Shown in pieces: positions 33,358 through 38,964 of a stretch of 38,964 bases of DNA. Every line of letters begins with the position of its first letter. Positions within the stretch are counted from its first letter, which is position 1. The position numbers and the translations under genes were made by a program. The notes beneath the pieces are model-generated. The model saw only the letters and a list, made by a program, of their open reading frames with translations. It ran no database searches and had not been told where the DNA came from. Source of the DNA: an uncultured Clostridia bacterium (GTDB taxonomy: Bacteria; Bacillota; Clostridia; UBA1381); the NCBI GenBank assembly GCA_910579415.1, contig CAJTUY010000002.1:64241-103204 (forward strand), in the 5' to 3' direction.

Positions 33358-34776
33358 TTATTCCTTGCCGTTCCAGCAGTATGTACACAACTGACATTCG
33401 GGAAGTCCCACAGATTTAATCATATCGTCAAGCCTGTGGAAGCGGAGCGATGTGAAATTCAGTTCACTGCAAATTTCATCAATCATTTCCTTATAGTTTT
33501 GACTTTCGGGGTTTGCATAGTCGGCAAGAACATCTTCTGAAACGTCATCGCCTTCGCGTTTTCTTATAACGCGTCTTGCAATCAGGTCAAGCTCTGATGT
33601 TGAACGCGAGAAGTTCAGATATTTACAGCCGAACATAATCGGCGGACATGCGGGACGTATATGTACTTCCTTTGCGCCGCTGTTATAAAGAAACTCGGTT
33701 GTTTCTCTGAGCTGTGTTCCGCGTACTATTGAGTCGTCAATCAGCAGCAGGCTTTTGTCGTGGATAAGCTCTTCAACGGGTATAAGCTTCATTTTTGCGA
33801 TAAGATTTCTTTGCGTCTGATTTGGCGGCATAAATGAACGCGGCCATGTGGGAGTATACTTTATGAATGGTCTTGCAAACGGTATTCCTGACCGGTTTGC
33901 ATAGCCTATTGCATGCGCAATTCCTGAATCGGGTACGCCTGCTACAATGTCGGGTTTTATATTGCCGTCCTCCATATCGCGTTCGGCAAGCTTTTCGCCG
34001 CAGCGGTAACGCATGTTTTCAACATTTATACCTTCATAGCATGAGGTCGGATAACCGTAGTAAATCCACAGGAAGGTGCATATTTTCATGTCTTTGGCGG
34101 CAGGAGAAACAGTTTCCGCACCGTCAGGGGTTATAAATACAATTTCGGCAGGACCGAGATTTTTATAATCGGTATAGCCAAGATTGAGATATGCAAAACT
34201 TTCAAAGGACGCGCAGAAGCTATCATCTTTATGACCTATAATAATAGGGGTTCTGCCCATTTTATCGCGTGCGGCATACAACCCCTTATCAGTGAGTATA
34301 AGCATGCTCATTGAGCCTTTTATCAGGCTTTGAGCAAGTCTTATACCGCTTACGATGTCTTTTTCCTGATTTATAATTGCTGCAACAAGCTCTGTCTGAT
34401 TTACATTGCCGCCGCTCATTTCAAGGAACTGCGGCGTGCCGTTATTGTATGCCGTTTCAAGAAGCTCATCCTTGTTAGTGATTTGTCCTACGGTTGTAAT
34501 GGCAAAGCTGCCGAGATGCGAACGTACAATAAGCGGCTGAGGTTCATTGTCGGAAATACAGCCTATGCCTGAATTGCCTTTCATTTCATTAACATCACGT
34601 TCGAATTTTGTTCTGAACGGTGAATTTTCAATATTATGTATTGCGCGGTTAAATCCGTCCTCACCGTATACAACCATTCCGCCGCGTTTTGTGCCGAGAT
34701 GTGAATGGTAGTCAATTCCGAAAAATAAATCAAGAACGCAGTCTTTTTTTGATATTACTCCAAATATTCCTCCCAT
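33358..34776 (-). CDS. PurF-like protein with a degenerate glutaminase site
   Basis: The 472-residue protein aligns along its whole length with amidophosphoribosyltransferase. The N-terminal nucleophile is gone: the sequence begins MGGIFGV where active enzymes have CGIFG or a cleaved propeptide before Cys. Other glutaminase residues are also lost: RYST is replaced by ISDN, HNGNL by VGQITN and DTE by NQTE. The PRPP-binding motif LLLIDDSIVRGTQLRET is kept, and the C-terminus keeps CQLCTYCW, similar to the iron-sulphur cysteines. It may use ammonia, regulate PurF or have another phosphoribosyl role; none is shown. It lies 16 bases after true purF, with its own binding site, so the two are cotranscribed. 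Confidence 0.88.
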   Translation of the reverse strand: MGGIFGVISKKDCVLDLFFGIDYHSHLGTKRGGMVVYGEDGFNRAIHNIENSPFRTKFERDVNEMKGNSGIGCISDNEPQPLIVRSHLGSFAITTVGQITNKDELLETAYNNGTPQFLEMSGGNVNQTELVAAIINQEKDIVSGIRLAQSLIKGSMSMLILTDKGLYAARDKMGRTPIIIGHKDDSFCASFESFAYLNLGYTDYKNLGPAEIVFITPDGAETVSPAAKDMKICTFLWIYYGYPTSCYEGINVENMRYRCGEKLAERDMEDGNIKPDIVAGVPDSGIAHAIGYANRSGIPFARPFIKYTPTWPRSFMPPNQTQRNLIAKMKLIPVEELIHDKSLLLIDDSIVRGTQLRETTEFLYNSGAKEVHIRPACPPIMFGCKYLNFSRSTSELDLIARRVIRKREGDDVSEDVLADYANPESQNYKEMIDEICSELNFTSLRFHRLDDMIKSVGLPECQLCTYCWNGKE

Positions 34777-34792
34777 ATGCTTGTTCCTTTCT

Positions 34793-36178
34793 TTAGATGT
34801 TTTCTATATCCACAGGGTATTTTCCGCTGAAGCAGCCGTCGCAGAAACCGCAGGCTGCGTCAGGTATAATCTTTTTAAGTGCGTCAAGGCTCAGAAAACC
34901 TATGCTGTCCGCTCCTATAAAATCACCTATGCCTTTCATATCATATTTACATGCAACAAGGTTATCGCGTGACGGAATATCCGTGCCGAAGTAGCATGGA
35001 TGCCTGAACATAGGTGCTGATGAACGGACGTGAACTTCTTTTGCTCCAAAGCTTCTCAGAAGGTTTACGGTTCGTTTGGAGGTTGTTCCGCGTACAATGG
35101 AATCGTCTACCATAACAACGCGTTTACCCTCAATTGTGCTTCTTAATACATTAAGCTTTATTCTTACCGAATTTTCGCGCATTGTCTGCGACGGCTGAAT
35201 AAAAGTTCTTCCTATATATCTGTTTTTTACAAATCCCATGCCGTAGGGTATGCCGGATTCCTGAGCAAAGCCCATAGCGGCGCTCAATCCCGAATCAGGT
35301 ACGGCAATGACAACATCTGCGTCGGCAGGGTGTTCCTGTGCAAGATATTTTCCTGCAAGAACTCTTGAATCATGTATGGCTTGTCCTTCGATAATGCTGT
35401 CAGGACGCGCAAAGTAAAGATATTCAAATATACACATTGTATGCGGCTTTTTGCCGGTATGTGTTTTGATTGATTTTATATCTCCGTCTTTAACTACGAC
35501 AATTTCTCCGGGTTCAATATCACGTACAAATTCCGCTCCTATACTGTCAAGCGCGCAGGTTTCCGAAGCAAATACAACAGTTTTTCCCCGACGTCCCATA
35601 CAAAGAGGACGAAACCCCCATGGGTCACGGACTGCAATAAGCTTTTGGGGACTCATTACAATAAGTGAATATGAACCTGTCAGATGCTCCATTGACCTCT
35701 CAACGGCTTCCTCCACGCTCGCAGAGGAAAGACGTTCCTTAGCTATGGTATATGCTATCATTTCAGTGTCGGCAGTGGTCTGGAATATTGCGCCTGTCAC
35801 GCTTAATTTGCGCGCAAGCGCGTCCTTGTTTAAAAGATTTCCGTTGTGGGCAATAGCGATATTTCCCTTTATGTACCGCAGTACAAGAGGCTGCGCATTT
35901 TCGCGCAGGCTTTCGCCTGTTGTTGAATAACGGACATGACCTACCGCCATTTTACCGTTCAGTTTGGTTAAGATTTCTTCGTTAAATACATCATTTACCA
36001 GACCCATGTCTTTATAATGTGTAATGCTGCGGTCGTTATTTACAGCAATACCGCAGCTTTCCTGACCGCGATGCTGCAAGGCGTATAAACCGTAATATGT
36101 GCTGCGCGCGCAGTCGCCGTCAGGGTCATAAATAGCAAAAACGCCGCATTCCTCACCAAGTTTGTTGTCTGCATACAT
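34793..36178 (-). CDS. purF: Amidophosphoribosyltransferase
   Basis: The 461-residue protein is the B. subtilis-type PurF: a ten-residue propeptide (MYADNKLGEE) precedes the catalytic C11 in ECGVFAIYDP. It has ALQHRGQESCG, VRYSTTG, AHNGNLLN and TADTE for glutamine hydrolysis, VVMVDDSIVRGTT for PRPP, and iron-sulphur type cysteines near ACGFCDGC. It makes phosphoribosylamine, the first step of purine synthesis. The start follows TGGAGGTA. No other pur gene is in the window; the paralogue follows at once. I see no PurR box or purine riboswitch in the 140 bases upstream. Confidence 0.96.
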   Translation of the reverse strand: MYADNKLGEECGVFAIYDPDGDCARSTYYGLYALQHRGQESCGIAVNNDRSITHYKDMGLVNDVFNEEILTKLNGKMAVGHVRYSTTGESLRENAQPLVLRYIKGNIAIAHNGNLLNKDALARKLSVTGAIFQTTADTEMIAYTIAKERLSSASVEEAVERSMEHLTGSYSLIVMSPQKLIAVRDPWGFRPLCMGRRGKTVVFASETCALDSIGAEFVRDIEPGEIVVVKDGDIKSIKTHTGKKPHTMCIFEYLYFARPDSIIEGQAIHDSRVLAGKYLAQEHPADADVVIAVPDSGLSAAMGFAQESGIPYGMGFVKNRYIGRTFIQPSQTMRENSVRIKLNVLRSTIEGKRVVMVDDSIVRGTTSKRTVNLLRSFGAKEVHVRSSAPMFRHPCYFGTDIPSRDNLVACKYDMKGIGDFIGADSIGFLSLDALKKIIPDAACGFCDGCFSGKYPVDIENI

Positions 36179-36319
36179 AAGAATTACCTCCATAATCTTA
36201 TCCCGAAAATACTTCCGCATATTAACTTTGCGGAGAGTATAACAGGTTAAATGCAAAACGCCTTTGCTTTGCTGTATTTAATTATTACTTTTTAATTATA
36301 TACCGTTTTTTATCAAAAT

Positions 36320-37525
36320 TCAATACCTATTATCCGAAATCTGTACAGTTTTTTCATGGGGTATTGCAGCATAGCTTCTGTCAATGGTAACAACAGTGCG
36401 GCATGACGGGTATTTTTCTGTTACGACATTACGCACAAACTGTTTGATTTCTTTTTCGCCTATGTCTATATCATGAGGTACAACACAGTCAAAAATAACG
36501 TTAGTATGGTTTTTGCCCTTTACAATCCGTAAATCATGTATAGACAGCCGTGAGTCGAGATGCTGTATTTGCTCGCTTATCCATTCCCGAAGCTCGGTAA
36601 CAAGCGAATCCTTTGTGGAAATCGGGTCATAATGTACTATCATATGCAAATTGTCATTTTCAAGGAAATCACGCTCTATATCGTCAATTATTTCGTGGCT
36701 TGTAAGCGGGTCATCCTCTGCGGACATTTCTACATGCACACTTGCGAACTGTCTTCCTGGACCGTAATCATGTACCATTAAATCATGAGTTCCCAAAACA
36801 TTCGGATAGCTAAGGATTTTTTCGCGTATACTGTTCACCAGTTCTTCTTCGGGCGCTTTTCCGAGCATAGGGTCAAGCGTGTCACGTACAAGTCCGAAGC
36901 CGCTGTACAGAATGAACAGCGCAACCGCAAGCCCCATAAATCCGTCCAGTTCAAGGGACGTGAAACGCGAGAGAAGCGCGGCGATGAGTACCGCCCCTGT
37001 TGTGATAACATCGTTGCGGCTGTCTGCCGCTGCCGCAAATAATGTTTTTGAGTTTATAATACGTCCGACCTTGTTGTTGAATATCATCATCCATAGCTTT
37101 AACAGTATCGAAAAGGAAAGTATTCCTACGCTCAGCCATGAGAAATCAACGTCTGTCGGATTTAGTATTTTAAGAATGCTGCTTCTAAGAAGCTCGGCGC
37201 CGATTACCATGATTATAAGCGCAACCATAAGACCTGAAAGGTATTCGTAACGTCCGTGACCGTAAGGGTGTTCTTCGTCGGCGGGACGAGCCGCAAGCTT
37301 GAAACCGAACAGGCTGATTATACTGCTGGACGCGTCGGAAAGATTATTTACGGCGTCGGCGGTTATGGATACAGAACCGAAAAGTAGTCCTGCAATTATT
37401 TTAAGCAGAAACAGTATGGAATTACAGAATATACCGACAATACCTGACATTTTGCCTAAAGCAAGACGGTTATCGGTATCTGAAGTTTTTTTGTTTTTAC
37501 ATATATTTATAAGGAAATCAGTCAC
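36320..37525 (-). CDS. Cation diffusion facilitator (zinc/iron/manganese efflux)
   Basis: The 401-residue protein has about six transmembrane helices followed by a long cytoplasmic domain, typical of the CDF family. Motifs include SITADAVNNLSDASSS in helix 2, HPYGHGRYEYLSG in the loop and AADSRNDVITTG in helix 5, giving aspartate-based metal sites (DxxxD in both). It exports divalent metals; the presence of D rather than H in the site suggests iron or manganese as well as zinc, though this is uncertain. The C-terminal part is longer than usual, with an extra roughly 100-residue domain after the first ferredoxin-like one. The start is GTG at 37525, following AAGGAGG. Confidence 0.92.
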   Translation of the reverse strand: MTDFLINICKNKKTSDTDNRLALGKMSGIVGIFCNSILFLLKIIAGLLFGSVSITADAVNNLSDASSSIISLFGFKLAARPADEEHPYGHGRYEYLSGLMVALIIMVIGAELLRSSILKILNPTDVDFSWLSVGILSFSILLKLWMMIFNNKVGRIINSKTLFAAAADSRNDVITTGAVLIAALLSRFTSLELDGFMGLAVALFILYSGFGLVRDTLDPMLGKAPEEELVNSIREKILSYPNVLGTHDLMVHDYGPGRQFASVHVEMSAEDDPLTSHEIIDDIERDFLENDNLHMIVHYDPISTKDSLVTELREWISEQIQHLDSRLSIHDLRIVKGKNHTNVIFDCVVPHDIDIGEKEIKQFVRNVVTEKYPSCRTVVTIDRSYAAIPHEKTVQISDNRY

Positions 37526-37660
37526 ATTTATATCCTCCTTATTTGCCTTTTTTTATATAGTATGTATTTTACCATATATTTTTACAAACTGCAACGATTT
37601 TAATTACATAAATTGCCGCTGTATTTCATATATATGTTGTACAGAAAGGTCGGTGGGAGA

Positions 37661-37921
37661 ATGAAGGATTACATAGAAAAGCGGGCGGTAGAACTGGCTC
37701 AGTATATAATTGAAAATAATGCCACAGTTCGCGGTACAGCCAAGATTTTTAATATTTCAAAAAGCACCGTGCATAAAGATGTGCATGAGAGGCTTTCGAG
37801 GATAAATCCCGCGCTCTACAAGGAGGCACAGGCGGTTTTGGAGCAGAATAAAGCCGAGCGTCATATACGCGGCGGTATGGCAACGAAGGAAAAGTATTTG
37901 CAGGAAAAAAAACAATTGTAA
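37661..37921 (+). CDS. spoIIID: Stage III sporulation transcriptional regulator SpoIIID
   Basis: The 86-residue protein has a single helix-turn-helix (ATVRGTAKIFNISKSTVHKDVHERL) and a basic C-terminal stretch (NKAERHIRGGMATKEKYL), both diagnostic of SpoIIID. It switches mother-cell genes on and off after sigma-E. The start at 37661 follows GGTGGGAGA, a weak binding site. A CATATATA sequence about 30 bases upstream could be a sigma-E -10, but the -35 is poor. A strong A/T-rich terminator follows. Confidence 0.95.
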   Translation: MKDYIEKRAVELAQYIIENNATVRGTAKIFNISKSTVHKDVHERLSRINPALYKEAQAVLEQNKAERHIRGGMATKEKYLQEKKQL

Positions 37922-37942
37922 AATTGCACAAAAATCAAACTG

Positions 37943-37984
37943 AAATTTCATTAAATTTGTAGAAAATTTAATGAAATTTTTTTG
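37943..37984 (+). terminator. A/T-rich terminator of spoIIID
   Basis: AAATTTCATTAAATTT (37943-37958) and AAATTTAATGAAATTT (37964-37979) pair without mismatch over 16 bases, followed by TTTTG. It separates spoIIID from the S10 operon promoter by 15 bases. Confidence 0.88.
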
Positions 37985-37993
37985 TGAAAAAAC

Positions 37994-38022
37994 TTGCCAA
38001 AACGGCTTAAATAAGGTATAAT
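37994..38022 (+). promoter_or_regulatory. Sigma-A promoter of the S10 ribosomal operon
   Basis: TTGCCA (37994-37999), a 17-base spacer and a perfect TATAAT (38017-38022). Transcription should start near 38029, leaving about 310 bases of leader before rpsJ. Confidence 0.85.
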
Positions 38023-38028
38023 AGTCGT

Positions 38029-38338
38029 GTTGTGACTTATGCGGACAAACCGCATATGGTACTGACAAGCGATGAAACGGGAGGTTGCGGCTCATTTAGA
38101 AGCCGGTTTTTCCGCGGAGTGAGTCCGATTCAAGAAACCGGGCGGCAGTTAACTGATTTATGCGATATATCTGCGCTTTGACGCGGTATACGTATGACTG
38201 AAATTGACTAACTTTGCCCGAAATCCGCTTGGGGCGGTTCGGGTTTTTCTTTAAGGGTGGTGCGAAACACCCGGCGGTGTGTGCAATTTTAGGCTGTCGT
38301 GCAGATTACAACACAATACAAACTAAGGAGGGAAAAGT
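38029..38338 (+). ncRNA. Structured S10-operon leader with internal terminator and possible antiterminator
   Basis: The stretch holds no reading frame. Its structures are: a hairpin ATGCGG/CCGCAT (38039-38055); a stem GGCT/AGCC (38089-38104) or, alternatively, CCGGTTT (38103-38109) with AAACCGG (38135-38141); and a terminator with CCCGAA/TTCGGG and CCGC/GCGG (38217-38243) followed by TTTTTCTTT. GGGC and AGTTA (38140-38151) can instead pair with TAACT and GCCC (38209-38219), taking the 5' arm of the terminator. Beyond it lies GGGTG/CACCC. This looks like regulation of ribosomal protein genes by transcription attenuation. The effector is unknown; an encoded ribosomal protein is a guess. Confidence 0.65.
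38217..38252 (+). terminator. Leader terminator (attenuator) upstream of rpsJ
   Basis: A GC-rich stem with a two-base bulge is followed directly by TTTTTCTTT. It lies 86 bases before the rpsJ start inside its own leader, so it can only make sense if it is conditional. Confidence 0.8.
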
Positions 38339-38653
38339 ATGGCAGCAAACCAGAAAATCAGAATCAAGCTAAAGGCTTATGACCACGTTGTGCTTGACCA
38401 GAGCGCTGAAAAGATTGTTGAAATCGCAAAGAGAACAGGCGCTAAGGTGTCGGGACCTATCCCGCTACCGACTGACAAGGAAATCATCACAATCCTGAGA
38501 GCGGTTCATAAGTATAAGGATTCTCGTGAGCAGTTCGAAAGAAGAACTCACAAAAGATTGATTGATATAGTTGTTCCTGGTGCAAAGACTATGGAATCAC
38601 TAATCAAAATAGACCTACCTGCTGGCGTTGAAATAGACGTAATCCAGAAGTAA
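38339..38653 (+). CDS. rpsJ: 30S ribosomal protein S10
   Basis: The 104-residue protein matches S10: QKIRIKLKAYDHVVLDQSAEKIVE, GAKVSGPIPLPTDKEIITILRAVHKYKDSREQFERRTHKRLIDI. It sits in the 30S head and is NusE in antitermination complexes. It starts the S10 operon, with rplC next. AGGAGGG lies before the start. Ninety-seven bases separate it from rplC. Confidence 0.98.
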   Translation: MAANQKIRIKLKAYDHVVLDQSAEKIVEIAKRTGAKVSGPIPLPTDKEIITILRAVHKYKDSREQFERRTHKRLIDIVVPGAKTMESLIKIDLPAGVEIDVIQK

Positions 38654-38750
38654 GGTCACTCAAAAAATGCAGTAGCCAAAACGGCTATGATGCAGGTCAA
38701 GTTTCCGTTTTGCTTTCGGAAACCAATAACTGATTAAGGAGGAAAAAACA
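38654..38750 (+). other. Structured spacer between rpsJ and rplC
   Basis: The 97-base gap contains two hairpins: TAGCC/GGCTA, with outer TGCA/TGCA, and GTTTCCG/CGGAAAC. The second lies about 20 bases before the rplC start and its binding site AAGGAGG. There is no T tract, so it is not a terminator. It may tune translation or processing. Confidence 0.5.
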
Positions 38751-38964
38751 ATGGAAAAAGCAATTTTAGGTACAAAGATTGGTATGACTCAAATCTTTGG
38801 CGAAGGCGGAGTAGTTATTCCGGTAACGGTTGTTCTTGCAGGTCCTTGTGTTGTTACACAAAAGAAAACTGTAGAAACAGACGGCTACGAGGCTGTACAG
38901 GTCGGTTTCGGCGATGTAAGTGAAAAACATCTTAATAAGCCGCAGCTCGGCCATTTCAAAAAGG
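38751..38964 (+). CDS. rplC: 50S ribosomal protein L3, N-terminal fragment
   Basis: The first 71 codons read MEKAILGTKIGMTQIFGEGG followed by VVIPVTVVLAGPCVVTQKKT, the standard L3 N-terminus. The gene continues past the right edge. L3 binds 23S rRNA near the start of 50S assembly. AAGGAGG precedes the ATG. In the S10 operon rplD, rplW and rplB would follow. Confidence 0.97.
   Translation, partial: MEKAILGTKIGMTQIFGEGGVVIPVTVVLAGPCVVTQKKTVETDGYEAVQVGFGDVSEKHLNKPQLGHFKK

Noticed and set aside
34793..36178. The purF pair as a frameshifted or split single gene.
   Set aside because: Each gene encodes a full-length protein with its own start, binding site and complete domain order.
38251..38272. 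AAGGGTGGTGCG in the rpsJ leader resembles the T-box core AGGGTGGNACCGCG.
   Set aside because: It follows rather than precedes the terminator, lacks the ACCGCG part, has no specifier stem, and the downstream gene is a ribosomal protein.
1..38964. CRISPR arrays, insertion sequences, prophage or tRNA genes.
   Set aside because: I saw no regularly spaced repeats, transposase or integrase motifs, phage genes or CCA-ended cloverleaves on either strand.

Overview
The window reads as chromosomal DNA of an endospore-forming, low-to-moderate GC Gram-positive anaerobe of the class Clostridia. The evidence is three core sporulation genes (spoIVA, spoIIE, spoIIID), perfect Spo0A boxes, AAGGAGG-type ribosome binding sites with frequent GTG/TTG starts, a Pta-AckA acetate pathway, and a GH112 phosphorylase of the kind used on host glycans. 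It looks like ordinary core genome. I see no prophage, insertion sequence, CRISPR array, tRNA or rRNA. I cannot name the genus.

Layout. 1-3.1 kb (minus): the 5' end of an isocitrate dehydrogenase gene and a membrane c-di-GMP phosphodiesterase with two solute-binding-type sensor domains and a degenerate GGDEF. 3.2-5.5 kb (plus): spoIVA behind a likely sigma-E promoter, then a DUF3298-type lipoprotein. 5.5-6.0 kb: a gene-free stretch packed with seven stem-loops, one or more of which may form a small RNA. 6.0-10.1 kb: htrA (minus) and polA (plus), divergent. 10.1-10.5 kb: a second gene-free stretch with a long imperfect inverted repeat and a short dispersed-repeat-like element. 10.5-13.9 kb: a tightly coupled zinc operon znuA-yoaK-like-znuC-znuB-zur. 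14.0-16.4 kb: pta and ackA. 16.4-18.8 kb: a BlaI/BlaR1-type pair with two operator dyads. 18.9-25.2 kb (minus): a GH112 phosphorylase, a MATE transporter, radA and a second MATE transporter. 25.4-26.6 kb (minus): metF and a HIT hydrolase. 26.7-27.6 kb (plus): galU, sharing a perfectly symmetrical overlapping promoter with metF. 27.6-30.6 kb: a YfcE-type phosphoesterase (minus) and spoIIE (plus). 30.7-33.3 kb: alaS. 33.4-37.5 kb (minus): a cation diffusion facilitator, purF and a second PurF-like protein whose glutaminase site is destroyed. 37.7-39.0 kb (plus): spoIIID and the start of the S10 ribosomal protein operon (rpsJ, rplC) behind a long structured leader.

How genes work together: zur and znuABC form a self-regulated zinc uptake unit. 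pta and ackA make acetate and ATP from acetyl-CoA. Spo0A probably fires spoIIE, whose phosphatase leads to sigma-F activation, and spoIVA and spoIIID follow in the sigma-E mother-cell programme. The most interesting unexplained items are the roughly 310-nt S10 leader with an internal terminator and a competing antiterminator pairing, the stem-loop cluster at 5.5-6.0 kb, the palindromic galU/metF double promoter, and the glutaminase-dead PurF paralogue downstream of normal purF. No entirely new gene system is evident.
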